The notes: generated from the letters alone by a model not told the origin. A stretch of DNA of 64,000 nucleotides from JACDAV01 sp964626755 (GCA_964626755.1 CAZVGO010000005.1:62001-126000), one strand, 5' to 3'; counted from the first letter of the stretch, positions 33,736-43,280 are shown. Translations and numbers: made by a program.

Positions 33736-34563
33736 TCAGCGCAGCGACTCGGCGATCCGGATGGCCGCCTCGCGGCCGAGCGCCGTCTCGATCCGGTACG
33801 TGATCCCGCCCTCGGTCCACAACAGCGTGTCGCCGACCCAGCGGCGGGTGTCGTCGATGACCCGCCCGTCGGCGGTCTCGTAGAAGAAGAAGTGCGGATC
33901 GCCGCTGATCCACAGGGCGGGGTTGCCCCCGACCCGGACGCGCTCGACCCCCGTTCCGCTTTCGGTGAACTTCGAGATCATGCCGTCGGCGAATTGGCCG
34001 TTGAACTGCCCGAGGAGCATCCCGACGCTGGGCTCGGTCGTCGCGGGCAGGTCCGGCCGCGTTCGCCACACGAGCACGACCTGACCGTTCTTCCGCGGAT
34101 CGATCCATGCGCTGTCAGGTGGGCCGGCGACCGGATCGGTCGGGTACCGCAGTGCGAACGCCGCCCGTGAGGCAAGCTCGGCCACCTCGACCTGCTCGCC
34201 AAGCCCGAGCATGGCTCCCGGTGCGAGGCTGACCGCTGGCCCCGACGGCCGAACCGTGGCCGTCGGAGTCGTGCTTGGCGGTGGCCCGAAGATGATCCGG
34301 ATCCCGGGCAGCCCGAGACCGATCGCTGCGGCCACGGTCGCGGCCACGAGGAGCAGCACGACCGCGATCAGAAGACTGCGGCGGAAAGGCCGCGCGCCGC
34401 TCGGCGCGGAGGCCCAGCGGCGCCACCGCCTCCACGCCGGCTCCGCGGGGGCCGGAGCCGCCTCGATCCGGGCCCTGACCCGGGCGGCGAAGGCAGGCGA
34501 CGGCGTGGGAAAGGCGATGGCGCCGCCGAGATCGGTGAGGGCGAGCTCGAGGCGGTCAGGCAT
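33736..34563 (-). CDS. Single-pass membrane protein, likely anti-sigma factor
   Basis: A 275-residue protein with a cytoplasmic N-terminal part (about 1-60), one transmembrane helix (about 65-87, SLLIAVVLLLVAATVAAAIG), a Pro/Thr-rich linker and an outer domain. No Zn-finger anti-sigma motif is visible. Its ATG overlaps the end of the ECF sigma gene by 8 nt, the usual arrangement for a sigma/anti-sigma pair, so an anti-sigma or sensor role is inferred from context and topology rather than from a recognised domain. Confidence 0.75.
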   Translation of the reverse strand: MPDRLELALTDLGGAIAFPTPSPAFAARVRARIEAAPAPAEPAWRRWRRWASAPSGARPFRRSLLIAVVLLLVAATVAAAIGLGLPGIRIIFGPPPSTTPTATVRPSGPAVSLAPGAMLGLGEQVEVAELASRAAFALRYPTDPVAGPPDSAWIDPRKNGQVVLVWRTRPDLPATTEPSVGMLLGQFNGQFADGMISKFTESGTGVERVRVGGNPALWISGDPHFFFYETADGRVIDDTRRWVGDTLLWTEGGITYRIETALGREAAIRIAESLR

Positions 34564-35134
34564 CGGTCGCCCTACCCTCGCCGTCGACGAGCCCGGCCCG
34601 CAGCCGCCCGAGCGCGCGTGACAGTCGCGACTTGACGGTGCCCCTCGGGATGCCGAGCGCGTCGGCCGTCTCCGCCTCGGACAGGTCGAGGAAGTAGCGC
34701 GCCCCGATGACCTCGCGGTCATCGTCGCGCAGCCCGTTCAGGGCCGCGACGAGCGCCGCGCGGCTCTCGTTGGCGAGGACCGCCGACTCGGGCGATGGAG
34801 CCGCATCACCCAAGGGGCGGTCCTCGGCGGCACGAAGTGCCAACCCGGTGCGCCGGCCGGCGGACCGGCGCCGGTTGCGCGCCTCGTTCGTGACGATCCG
34901 GAGGAGCCAGGGCCGGAAGGGGGAGCCGGGGCGGAACCGGGCGAGAGCCGCATGCGCCTTGACGAAGGCCTCCTGGGCAGCGTCCTCGGCGTCGCCGTCG
35001 GGCGCGATGACGTGGGCGGCGCGGACGGCCACGTCCTGGTAGCGGCGAACCAGCTCCTCGTAGGCCATGACCTCGCCTTTGCGCGCGCGTTCGATCAGAT
35101 CGGCGTCTTCCAGTGGACGGCCCTCCACGGTCAA
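34556..35134 (-). CDS. ECF RNA polymerase sigma factor
   Basis: A 192-residue extracytoplasmic-function sigma factor. Region 2 has YEELVRRYQDVAVRAAHV, DAEDAAQEAFVKAHAAL and FRPWLLRIVTNEARNRRR. Region 4 has LRDDDREVIGARYFLDLSEAETADAL and the helix-turn-helix IPRGTVKSRLSRALGRLR. A TTG start at 35134 is preferred because AGGAGA lies 6 nt before it; a GTG at 35128 is the alternative. It is co-transcribed with a membrane anti-sigma candidate and diverges from an aminotransferase gene. Confidence 0.92.
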   Translation of the reverse strand: MTVEGRPLEDADLIERARKGEVMAYEELVRRYQDVAVRAAHVIAPDGDAEDAAQEAFVKAHAALARFRPGSPFRPWLLRIVTNEARNRRRSAGRRTGLALRAAEDRPLGDAAPSPESAVLANESRAALVAALNGLRDDDREVIGARYFLDLSEAETADALGIPRGTVKSRLSRALGRLRAGLVDGEGRATDA

Positions 35135-35200
35135 CCGTATCTCCTACACCCGGGAGGGCAGCGCGGTTCCCAGCGGGCCTTTCGGCGTGCGGCCTCCCCG

Positions 35201-35206
35201 TACAAT
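35201..35206 (+). promoter_or_regulatory. Predicted -10 box of aminotransferase gene
   Basis: TACAAT, 6 nt before the GTG at 35213. Confidence 0.5.
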
Positions 35207-35212
35207 CCGGCC

Positions 35213-36580
35213 GTGACCGAACCCCGCCCTCCAGCCTCCACCGGCCGCGTCTTCCGGCGGACGGCGGACCCGGAGCCGCCGGTCGCCGTGAGCGGGGACG
35301 GGGCGACGATCCGGGACTCCTCGGGGCGCGAGTACATCGACGCGGCGGGCGGGGCGATCGTTGTCGGCGTGGGCCATGGCCGGGCGAGCATCGCTGCCGC
35401 GATGGCCGACCAGGCCGGCCGGCTCGCCTACGCCCACGCAACCGCCTTCACGACCGAGCCGGTTGAGGCCTACGCGCGGGAGGTCGGGCCCTACCTGCCG
35501 GTCGAGGCGCCGGCGATCTACCCGGTGTCCGGCGGGTCGGAGGCGATGGAGACGGCGCTGAAGCTCGTTCGGGCGTACCACCTCGCCCGCGGCGAGCAGG
35601 GCCGCTGGATCGTCATCAGCCGGTGGGGGAGCTACCACGGCAATACACTGGGAGCGCTCGACCTGTCCGGCAGGAAGCCGCTTCGCCGGCCGTATGAGGC
35701 ATGGCTCGGGCGGTTCCGCCACGTGTCGGCGGCCTATCCGTACCGGGCCGGGCAGCCCAATGCGAACGCCCTCGGTGACGCGGAGGAGCTCGCGGCGGAG
35801 CTCGACCGGGCGATCGAGTCGGCCGAGCCGGGTTCTGTCGCCGCTTTCGTCGCCGAGCCGATCGTGGGCGCGACGCTCGGTGCGGTCGTCCCCCCGGACG
35901 CCTACTGGCCGGCGATCGCGGAGGTCTGCCGAAGGCACGGCGTGCTGCTCGTCGCGGACGAGGTGATGACCGGCTTCGGACGCACGGGCCGGTGGTTCGG
36001 CCTCGACCACTGGGGCGTGCGAGCCGACATCCTCGTCGCGGCGAAGGGGGCGACGAGCGGCTACTGGCCGTTCGGGTTCGCGGCCGCGTCCGGGGAGGTC
36101 CATGCCGAGGTCACCGGCGCGGGCCCGTTCGTCCACGGCTTCACGTACTCCCACTCGCCGGTCGGCGCGGCGGTGGCCCGCGAGGTGCTCCGGATTCTGG
36201 ACGCGGAGTCGCTCATCGAGGCGAGCGCGGCAAAAGGGGAGCGGCTGCAAGCGTTACTCGCGGCGCGGCTGGCGGACCAGCCTGCGGTGGGCGAGGTCCG
36301 CGGCCGCGGCCTGCTGGTCGGGGTCGAGCTGGTCGAGGATCGCGAGACCCGGGCGGCGTTCCCACGGGCGGCCCGGCTCACCGAGCGGGTCGTCGCGGCG
36401 GCTCGTGAGCGGGGCGTCCTGGTCTACTCCGGGACGGGCGGCGCGGATGGCGTCGACGGGGACACGATCCTGCTCGGCCCACCGTTCGTCGTCACCGACG
36501 GGCAGCTCGACCGGATCGTGGAGGTCGCCGGTGAGGCGATCGACGTGGCCGTGGCAGAGGTTCGGGCCACGGCGCGCTGA
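35213..36580 (+). CDS. Class III aminotransferase (second)
   Basis: A 455-residue PLP enzyme of the aspartate/ornithine-type class III family. It shows YPVSGGSEAMETALKLVR, SYHGNTLGALDLSG, AEPIVGATLGAVVPP, VADEVMTGFGRTGRWFG with the cofactor Asp, and Lys in ILVAAKGATSGYWPFG. It is clearly different from the aminotransferase at 30410; the subgroup fits beta-alanine/omega-amino acid-pyruvate transaminases, substrate unknown. The GTG start sits 6 nt after TACAAT (leaderless pattern). Confidence 0.9.
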   Translation: MTEPRPPASTGRVFRRTADPEPPVAVSGDGATIRDSSGREYIDAAGGAIVVGVGHGRASIAAAMADQAGRLAYAHATAFTTEPVEAYAREVGPYLPVEAPAIYPVSGGSEAMETALKLVRAYHLARGEQGRWIVISRWGSYHGNTLGALDLSGRKPLRRPYEAWLGRFRHVSAAYPYRAGQPNANALGDAEELAAELDRAIESAEPGSVAAFVAEPIVGATLGAVVPPDAYWPAIAEVCRRHGVLLVADEVMTGFGRTGRWFGLDHWGVRADILVAAKGATSGYWPFGFAAASGEVHAEVTGAGPFVHGFTYSHSPVGAAVAREVLRILDAESLIEASAAKGERLQALLAARLADQPAVGEVRGRGLLVGVELVEDRETRAAFPRAARLTERVVAAARERGVLVYSGTGGADGVDGDTILLGPPFVVTDGQLDRIVEVAGEAIDVAVAEVRATAR

Positions 36581-36597
36581 CCCGCAACGCGGCGCTT

Positions 36598-37134
36598 TCA
36601 GCCTCGATCGAGCCCGCGGAACACGAGCAGCGTCCCCAGCGCGATCAGCAGCGCCGGGAGGAACAGGTCGCCGATCTGGGGCATCGCGACACGGGCGCCA
36701 CCGAGCACCGTGAGGATCCCCCCGAGCCAGGCCTGCCAGCCGACTCCGCCGCCCGTCTGCCACCGGACGAGCGCGATCGACAGGAAGGCGATGCCCAGGC
36801 ACAACGTGCCGAGCCCTTCATTCGCCGGGACACCGAGTCCCTGGAGCAGTCCCGGAACCGCGAGCGCGGTGATGATCGCCCCGGCGTAGAGGAAGCCCAT
36901 CCGGCGCTCGACCGCCCATCGGACGAGGAGCACGATCCCGATCGCCACGACGAATGCCGAGCCGGCGAAGCGGAACTGTGGGACGGACCGCTCGAGCAGG
37001 ATCAGTCCACCAAACACCACCAGGAAGATGCCGATCCACGGCAGCCCGGACCGGCGCTCGCCGTCGCCCCAGCCCCAGCCGTACCACTGCACCTGGCCCT
37101 GCCGGCCGTGGCCGGATCGGTCGTCGTCGGTCAT
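36598..37134 (-). CDS. Multi-pass membrane protein (LiaF/DUF5668-like)
   Basis: A 178-residue protein with a short charged N-terminus, WYGWGWGDGERR, then about six hydrophobic helices arranged in pairs (IGIFLVVFGGLILLERS, FVVAIGIVLLVRWAVERR, and so on). The pattern of GG-containing helix pairs is typical of LiaF-type transmembrane domains, which sense or tune envelope stress. No catalytic motif. It lies 13 bp downstream of the MMPL transporter gene and is probably co-transcribed with it. Confidence 0.75.
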   Translation of the reverse strand: MTDDDRSGHGRQGQVQWYGWGWGDGERRSGLPWIGIFLVVFGGLILLERSVPQFRFAGSAFVVAIGIVLLVRWAVERRMGFLYAGAIITALAVPGLLQGLGVPANEGLGTLCLGIAFLSIALVRWQTGGGVGWQAWLGGILTVLGGARVAMPQIGDLFLPALLIALGTLLVFRGLDRG

Positions 37135-37147
37135 GGCTGTCCCTCAC

Positions 37148-39484
37148 TCATCCGCGGGCCGGCTCCGGAACCGGTTCCTGCCGGACGTCGTTCTCCTCGC
37201 CTTCGACATGGCTGAAGCCGAGCCGGTCGACGAGGCGGCCGAGGAAACCCGGGGCCCACCAGTTCCAGCGGCCCATGAGTCGCATCGTAGCCGGCACCAG
37301 GAGCACCCTGACGATCGTGGCGTCGAGGAACACCGCGATCGCCATCCCTACGCCGACACTCTTGATCGTGATGACCTCGGCGAGTGCGAACGCGGCAAAG
37401 ACGGCGATCATGACCGCCGCGGCACCGGTGATGATCCCGGCGGTCTTGGCGAGGCCCTCGGCGACAGCGGCCCGGTTGTCGCTGGTCCGACGGTACGCCT
37501 CCTGGACACGCGACAGGAGGAGGACCTCGTAGTCCATCGACAGGCCGAACAGCACGCAGAACATGATGATCGGGTTGCCCGCGACCGTGAACCCGAGTGG
37601 CTGGAACCCGAGGAACTCGGAGAGGTTGCCCTCCTGGAAGATCCAGACGAGCGCCCCGAAGCTCGCGCTGATCGACAGGAGCGTCATCAGCACTGCCTTC
37701 ACCGGCAGGACGACCGACCCGAAGAGCAGGAACAGAATCAGCCCGCTGGCCAGAAGCGGGATCCCGACCCCGAGCGGCGCCCGCTCCGCCTGGGAGGCGA
37801 GGAAGTCGTGTCCGGCCGCGGCCGTGCCCCCCACCTGGATGTTTACCCGGTCCCCCGTGTCGAGAGAGCGGATCACGGGGATGAGGTCCGTCGCCTCGGG
37901 CCGTGATGCGTCGATCGGACTGATCGCGTCCATCCGGACGGTCGAGCCCCGGATGTACGCGGCCTCGAGCCGCGCGAGTGCGGTCGCGAGCTCCGGCGGC
38001 AGCTGGTCGCGCGGCATCGACCACAGCTGCGCGGCCGCCTCCGACGTCATCGCCTGGCCGGTCTCGGGATCGGTCAGGGAGAACGGCCCTTCGACCCGGT
38101 CGATCCCGTCGACCGCGGCGAGATCCGCCGCGACCCGGGCGAGCGCCTGCGCGTTGTCGGGTTCGGTCGGCGCGCCCGCGACATCGGCGAGCACGACGAT
38201 CGGCGTCGTCTCGCCGCGCGGGAACTCCTGTTGGAGCGCGACGTACGCGTCGCGGCTCTCGAGCCCCGAGGGGTAGATCTCCGCACCGGGCACGCCCTGC
38301 TGGAGGCGGAGGAACGGGGCGCCGGCGAGGAGCAGGAGGGCGAGGGTGGGGACGAGCACCCGGAGAGGGCGGCGCATGACCGCGTGAGCGATCCTCTCCC
38401 ACGAGGACGTGCGAGATGCTTCGATCGCTGCGACGGGCCGGAAACGCCGAACGAGGCCCTGGAGGCTCAGCGCGTTAACCCGCGGCCCGAGCATCCCGAG
38501 CACAGCCGGGAGGAACGTCAGGGAATAGAGCAGGGAGCAGAACACGACGATCGAGCCGGCCAGGCCAATCGAGCGGAGCGCCGCCGCCTCGAATACGAGC
38601 AGGCCGGACAGTCCGATCGCGACCGCGAGGCCGCTGAATGCGACGGCCTTGCCCGCCGTCGCCATCGACCTCTCGACGGCCCCGCCGACAGTCCTGCCCC
38701 GCGCGAGCTCCTCCCGGAAGCGGCTGACGATGAAGAGCGAGTAGTCGATCGCCAGCGCGAGTCCCAGCATCGTCGCGATGTTCAGGACGAAGATGCTCAT
38801 TTCGATCTGCTGGGCGACCGCCCAGACGATCGCCAACGAAGACGGGATCGCGAGGCCGGCGACGAGCAGCGGCATGCCCGCCGCGACGAGCGACGCGAAG
38901 ACGAGGATGAGGATGAACGCCGCGATCGGCAGCGAAACGACCTCCGCCCGCTGAAGGTCCGCTTCGGACTGCCTCGCTGAGTCGCGGGTGATCGGGCCGT
39001 AGCCGCTCAGCTGGAACGTGAGGCCGGCCGGCGCGTGGATTTGCTCGCGAAGCGGCTCGACCACTTCGACCGAGTCCTCGGCATCCATGTTCAGCTCGAC
39101 GATGACGAACGTGGCGTTGCCGGCGGCGCTGACGAAGCGCCTGTCGGCTGTCTGGGCGTAGCCGACGATCCTGGCTACGCGCTCGTCGCCCTCGACGTCC
39201 GCAAGGGCGGTCTCGATCGCCGCCTGGTACTCGGGCGACGTCGCGTCGCCGAGAGTCGCCGACCGGAACAGCACGATGATGCTGCTCCGCCCCGTCCCGA
39301 ACTCGGTCGCGAGACGATCGGCGACGACGGACGACTCGGCGTCCCGATCGAGCCAGCCGCCCGAGCTCAGCTCATCGGAGGCCTGGGCGGCGAGGCCGAG
39401 CGAGGCAACACCGATGACGAGCGTCAGGGCCGCGAGTGACCGCCGGAAGCGATAGACGAACCGGCCCCAGCCCGAGAAGAGCAT
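37148..39484 (-). CDS. MMPL/RND-family transporter
   Basis: A 778-residue exporter with 12 predicted helices in two halves, each containing a large outer loop. The proton-relay-type signatures AIDYSLFIVSRFREEL (first half) and LSMDYEVLLLSRVQEAY (second half) define the MMPL family. Such pumps move lipids or hydrophobic compounds across the membrane. The ATG has GGAGGACC upstream. The C-terminal 35 residues are charged and cytoplasmic. It starts the two-gene unit with the LiaF-like protein and is divergent from the phosphotriesterase-like gene. Confidence 0.92.
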   Translation of the reverse strand: MLFSGWGRFVYRFRRSLAALTLVIGVASLGLAAQASDELSSGGWLDRDAESSVVADRLATEFGTGRSSIIVLFRSATLGDATSPEYQAAIETALADVEGDERVARIVGYAQTADRRFVSAAGNATFVIVELNMDAEDSVEVVEPLREQIHAPAGLTFQLSGYGPITRDSARQSEADLQRAEVVSLPIAAFILILVFASLVAAGMPLLVAGLAIPSSLAIVWAVAQQIEMSIFVLNIATMLGLALAIDYSLFIVSRFREELARGRTVGGAVERSMATAGKAVAFSGLAVAIGLSGLLVFEAAALRSIGLAGSIVVFCSLLYSLTFLPAVLGMLGPRVNALSLQGLVRRFRPVAAIEASRTSSWERIAHAVMRRPLRVLVPTLALLLLAGAPFLRLQQGVPGAEIYPSGLESRDAYVALQQEFPRGETTPIVVLADVAGAPTEPDNAQALARVAADLAAVDGIDRVEGPFSLTDPETGQAMTSEAAAQLWSMPRDQLPPELATALARLEAAYIRGSTVRMDAISPIDASRPEATDLIPVIRSLDTGDRVNIQVGGTAAAGHDFLASQAERAPLGVGIPLLASGLILFLLFGSVVLPVKAVLMTLLSISASFGALVWIFQEGNLSEFLGFQPLGFTVAGNPIIMFCVLFGLSMDYEVLLLSRVQEAYRRTSDNRAAVAEGLAKTAGIITGAAAVMIAVFAAFALAEVITIKSVGVGMAIAVFLDATIVRVLLVPATMRLMGRWNWWAPGFLGRLVDRLGFSHVEGEENDVRQEPVPEPARG

Positions 39485-39547
39485 TGCTGGCGGTCCTCCG
39501 TGACGGGCGGCGATCGCGGGTGCCGAATGGAACGATAGCGCGCGGCG

Positions 39548-39553
39548 TAGGAT
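39548..39553 (+). promoter_or_regulatory. Predicted -10 box of phosphotriesterase-like gene
   Basis: TAGGAT, 6 nt before the GTG at 39560. Confidence 0.5.
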
Positions 39554-39559
39554 CGCTCA

Positions 39560-40498
39560 GTGGCGCACGCGCAGACTGTCCTCGGCCCCGTCGACCCCGC
39601 GGCGCTCGGGTTCATCCTGCCCCACGAGCACACGGCGATCACGCTATGGCAGATCCCGAACCGCTGGGACTACTGGGAGCTGACGCGCGACGAGCCGACG
39701 ATCCTCGCGGAGCTGGGGCTGTTTCGAAAGGCGGGCGGATCCGGCCTCGTCGACCTGACGCTCCCCGGCGTCGGGCGCGACCCCGCCTGGCTCGTCCGGA
39801 TCTCCGAGGCGACCGGCCTCCACGTCGTCATGGGCTGCGGCTGGTATCGCGGCGCGTATTACCCGGCCGAGGCGCTCATCGACCGGCGATCCGTCGACGA
39901 TCTCGCCGATGAGCTCGTCCGCGAGGCGACCGACGGGCCAGGGGAGAGCGGCGTGCGTCCCGGGATCATCGGTGAGATCGGGACGGACAAGCCATGGGTC
40001 TCCGCGATCGAGGAGCGCGTGCACCGGGCGGCGGCGCGGGCCGCGCGGCGGACCGGCCTCGCGATCTCGACCCACGGCGTGCTGTCGGACGTCGGACTCG
40101 CCCAGCTCCGGATCTTCGAGGAGGAGGGCGCAGATCCGGGGCGAGTGGTCATCGGCCACGCCGACTCGTACCCGTCGCTCGACCACTACCTCGCGATCGT
40201 CGGCCGGGGGGCGAGCGTCGAGTTCGACTTCCTCGGGATGTCGTTCGCGCCCCAGGAGCGCCACGGCGAAGGGCGGATCATCGAGCTGCTGTGTGAGCTC
40301 CTCGCCCGCGGCCACGTTGACCGCGTGCTCCTGTCACAGGACGTCTGCCACAACAGCCAGCTGAAGCGGTACGACGGCCACGGGTATGTCTATCTCGCCG
40401 AGTCGTTCCTCCCGCGCCTGCGCGCCGCAGGCGTCTCGGACGGGGAGATCGAGGCGATGACCGTGGCGAACCCCCGGCGGATCCTGACGGTCGGCTAG
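39560..40498 (+). CDS. Phosphotriesterase-family metal-dependent hydrolase
   Basis: A 312-residue amidohydrolase-superfamily barrel. Metal ligands visible are HEH in LPHEHT (residues about 21-25), His in ISTHGVL, His in VIGHADSYP, and Asp in LLSQDVCHNSQ. The metal-bridging position reads GIIGEIGTD, that is Glu, where classical phosphotriesterase has a carbamylated Lys; E. coli PHP also has Glu. The likely substrate is a lactone or ester rather than an organophosphate. The GTG start follows TAGGAT by 6 nt. Its stop overlaps the convergent OsmC stop by 4 nt. Confidence 0.88.
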   Translation: MAHAQTVLGPVDPAALGFILPHEHTAITLWQIPNRWDYWELTRDEPTILAELGLFRKAGGSGLVDLTLPGVGRDPAWLVRISEATGLHVVMGCGWYRGAYYPAEALIDRRSVDDLADELVREATDGPGESGVRPGIIGEIGTDKPWVSAIEERVHRAAARAARRTGLAISTHGVLSDVGLAQLRIFEEEGADPGRVVIGHADSYPSLDHYLAIVGRGASVEFDFLGMSFAPQERHGEGRIIELLCELLARGHVDRVLLSQDVCHNSQLKRYDGHGYVYLAESFLPRLRAAGVSDGEIEAMTVANPRRILTVG

Positions 40499-40938
40499 CT
40501 CTCCAGCTTCGCGTCGACCGACAGCGCGACGTTGCCCTTCAGGGCGCCGCTGATCGGGCAGCCGTCCTTCGCGGCGTCGGCCAGTTCGCGGAACTTCTTC
40601 TCATCGATCCCTGGGACCGTGCCGCGGACGCGGAGCTCGCTTTTCGTCACCTTCCAGCCGTCGCCGACCTTTTCGAACGTTACCTCCGAGCTCACCGCGA
40701 GGCGCGTCGGGGGTGTGCCACTCTTCGCCAGGCCATTGGAGAACGCCATCGAGAAGCAGGCCGCGTGCGCGGCGGCGAGGAGCTCCTCGGGGCTCGTCCG
40801 GCCGTCGGGCGACTCGGTCCGTGACGCCCAGCTGACCGGCAGGTCCCGAAAGAGGCCGCTCGTGCCGGCAGTGACGGTTCCCTTGCCGCTGAGCAGGTCG
40901 CCGGACCAGACGGCGTCGGCGCGCCGAGTTGCAGGCAT
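40495..40938 (-). CDS. OsmC-family peroxiredoxin
   Basis: A 147-residue thiol peroxidase that reduces organic hydroperoxides. The two catalytic cysteines are in AAHAACFSMAFSN (peroxidatic) and KDGCPISGAL (resolving), with the supporting Arg in SWASRTE and Glu in SPEELLAAAH. The C-terminal CPISGALKGNV marks OsmC rather than Ohr. A strong GGAGGAGG precedes the ATG. It converges on the phosphotriesterase-like gene with a 4-bp stop overlap. Confidence 0.93.
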   Translation of the reverse strand: MPATRRADAVWSGDLLSGKGTVTAGTSGLFRDLPVSWASRTESPDGRTSPEELLAAAHAACFSMAFSNGLAKSGTPPTRLAVSSEVTFEKVGDGWKVTKSELRVRGTVPGIDEKKFRELADAAKDGCPISGALKGNVALSVDAKLES

Positions 40939-41138
40939 CTGTTCCTCCTCCAGGCGTGGTGTTTCGACGCTCCGGCCAGTCATCGTCCCACAGGTCGAGT
41001 GGTGCCGTGCGGGGCGGTCGGGACCTGTCCTGTCGGGCTGGCAGCCGGTCGCCGCAGGGGCGCGCCCGTACCATCCGCCTCGCGGTTCGGGACGCGCGGG
41101 GGATTCCGCCACGGCGCCCGTCCGGCGACAGTCCGGGC

Positions 41139-41987
41139 ATGTCCTTTCCCGTCCGCCGCCACGTCCCCCGTCACGCCGTGCTCGCCGTTGCCGCCCTCGT
41201 CGCCGTCGCGGCCCTCGGCGGCCGGCCGGCGTCCGTCGCCGCCGCGGACCTGACCGTGCCCGAAGCCGAGCAGGAGGTCGTGCGGCTGCTCAACGTGGAG
41301 CGGGCGAACGCCGGCCTCGTCGCCCTCCGGGTGGATACACGGCTCAGGTCGATCGCTCGAGCCCGATCTGCCGACATGGTCGCGAAGGGCTACTTCTCGC
41401 ACACCCAGCCGGACGGACGGAACGTGTTCAAGCTCCTGACCGCCCGATCGATCAAGTGGTACGCGGCGGGCGAGATCATCGCCTGGAACAACTGGCCTTC
41501 CATGGCCGACTCGGCCAGCCAGGCGCGGGACGGCTGGATGGGATCGTCGGGCCACCGCTCGATCGTCCTGTCCGGCTCGTACAACTACTTCGGGATCGGC
41601 CTCGCGGTCGACGTCGCGACCGGCAAGCGGCTGTGGACCGGCGTCTTCATGAAGGGGCCCGATCGAACCGGCGGCTGGGTCGCATTCGAGCCCGTCGCCG
41701 AGCCCATCGCGGCGGCGGTCACGGGCGCGGCCGCGCGGCACCGGACCGTCACGGTCTCGTGGCGCGGCGGCGACATTCCCCTCTCCGTGCTCACCGCGGG
41801 CCTCCGCCATTACCAGGTCCAGGTCCGAACCGACGGCGTCGGGCCGTGGCGGTGGTTCTCGCGCGCCACCACGACGCCAAGCCGGGCCGTGCGGCTGTGG
41901 CGGGGCCACACGTACGTCTTCCGCGCTCGTGCCTGCGATCGCGCCGGCAACTGCGGCCGCTGGCACAACCTCGGCCTCAAGGGCTGA
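41139..41987 (+). CDS. Secreted CAP/SCP-domain protein with C-terminal beta domain
   Basis: A 282-residue exported protein. It has a signal peptide (HAVLAVAALVAVAALGG, cleavage near residue 36), then a CAP (SCP/PR1) domain with LLNVERANAGL, ARARSADMVAKGYFSHT carrying the conserved CAP His, GEIIAWNN, and SSGHRSIVLSGSYNYFGIGLA. The last 90 residues (HRTVTVSWRGGDIPLS to the stop) resemble a fibronectin-III or Ig-like module with two Cys (ACDRAGNCG). CAP proteins in bacteria bind lipids or act in the cell wall; the role here is unknown. Confidence 0.88.
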   Translation: MSFPVRRHVPRHAVLAVAALVAVAALGGRPASVAAADLTVPEAEQEVVRLLNVERANAGLVALRVDTRLRSIARARSADMVAKGYFSHTQPDGRNVFKLLTARSIKWYAAGEIIAWNNWPSMADSASQARDGWMGSSGHRSIVLSGSYNYFGIGLAVDVATGKRLWTGVFMKGPDRTGGWVAFEPVAEPIAAAVTGAAARHRTVTVSWRGGDIPLSVLTAGLRHYQVQVRTDGVGPWRWFSRATTTPSRAVRLWRGHTYVFRARACDRAGNCGRWHNLGLKG

Positions 41988-41996
41988 CCGCCGACC

Positions 41997-43274
41997 TCAC
42001 CCGAGGAACGCGCGGACGGCCGCGACGAACGGCGCCAGCCGCCTGACTCGCGGCAGCGCCACCCGGCGCGAGCCCCCGAACCGCCTGTGCGCCTCGAGCG
42101 CAGCAGCGAACGCCTCGACGAACCCCTCGTTCGCGAGCGGGTCGAAGCCGTCCTCCCACCACAGGCCGAGGACGCGGAGCGTTCCCGTGCGCCGCTCGAT
42201 CCGCGGCTCGATCCGGCCGACGAAGCGATCGCCGTACAGCAGCGGCAGGACGTAGTAGCCCCACTTCCGTTTCGCCGCGGGCACGTAGACCTCCCAGAGG
42301 TAATCGAACCCGAACAGCGAGCGCAGGAGCTGGCGGTCCCAGGCGAGAGGGTCGAGCGGGGCGAGGAACGCGGCGCCCGGGGCGGCCCCGTTAGGAGGCG
42401 ACGAGGCGGCCACCTCCGCTGCCGCCTGTTCGAGGATCGGCAGTTCCGCCGCGACGACGAACCGCTCGCCCCGGAGGCCCTCGACCTGGACCGGCACGAT
42501 GCTGCCGTCCTCGACGAGCTCCGCATGGAGCTCGCGCCGCGTGAACTGGGGGCCATCCGGCTTCAGCAGCCCCGGCGCCGTGTTCATCCAGATCTCGGCC
42601 GACCCGGACCGACCGAGCAGACCGTGGGCCCGGAACCGGGAGAAGAGGCGGTGACGGCGCTGCTCTCGCTCGGGGCGCCGCTCGGCGAGCAGGTCCGCCG
42701 GGATCAGCCGCTCGATGAGGTCGTAGACCCGCCGGTTCCCGTCCCGCCGGGCGAGCCCCAGGATGCCCGCTTGCGCCAGCGCCTCGAGAATCGCACGGAC
42801 CTGGTTCGTTGGGCGCCAGTACCAGTCGATCGCAGCGCGCGCCTCGACGTCCGTCGAGCTGAGCGGTCCCGTGCTCCGGATCCGCTCGAGCAGCTCCTCG
42901 ACCAGCGGTGCGTGCTCCTCGAACGTCGCCCGGCCGTGACCCTCACTGAAGCGATCCCACGACAGCCGGTACCACGGCAGCTCCGCGCTCGGGAGCAGGC
43001 TCAGGCCCTTGTTATACGCCTCGAACAGGGCCCGCTCCCCGTAGAGCAGGCGGTCGGTCCAGGCTCGCTCGTACCGCGCGACCCGGGCGAGCAGCACGAG
43101 GTCGTGGTTCCGCCCGGCAACCTCGAGCGGGTCGAACTGGATCGAGCCCAGGCGGTCGAACACGCGCATGACACTGGCCGGCTCCGGCGGCAGCGACCGG
43201 GGCGGCGCGAGGTGGTGACGCAGGACGAGGAACCGGCGCGCGACGGCGGCCGGCACCGCGAGGGCGGGTGTCAC
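41997..43274 (-). CDS. Winged-helix protein of the YcaQ family (DNA crosslink-repair glycosylase-like)
   Basis: A 425-residue protein with the HTH_42/YcaQ layout. It has the N-terminal RRFLVLRHHLAPP, DRLGSIQFDPLEVAGRNHDLVL, a QFTRRELHAELVEDG middle part and LDPLAWDRQLLRSLFGFDYLWEVYVPAAKRKWGYYVLP near the C-terminus, all hallmarks of the family whose E. coli member unhooks interstrand DNA crosslinks. The GTG at 43274, 6 nt after TACGAT, fits both conservation and the leaderless pattern; a longer reading is unlikely. Confidence 0.88.
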   Translation of the reverse strand: MTPALAVPAAVARRFLVLRHHLAPPRSLPPEPASVMRVFDRLGSIQFDPLEVAGRNHDLVLLARVARYERAWTDRLLYGERALFEAYNKGLSLLPSAELPWYRLSWDRFSEGHGRATFEEHAPLVEELLERIRSTGPLSSTDVEARAAIDWYWRPTNQVRAILEALAQAGILGLARRDGNRRVYDLIERLIPADLLAERRPEREQRRHRLFSRFRAHGLLGRSGSAEIWMNTAPGLLKPDGPQFTRRELHAELVEDGSIVPVQVEGLRGERFVVAAELPILEQAAAEVAASSPPNGAAPGAAFLAPLDPLAWDRQLLRSLFGFDYLWEVYVPAAKRKWGYYVLPLLYGDRFVGRIEPRIERRTGTLRVLGLWWEDGFDPLANEGFVEAFAAALEAHRRFGGSRRVALPRVRRLAPFVAAVRAFLG

Positions 43275-43280
43275 CGGGCG

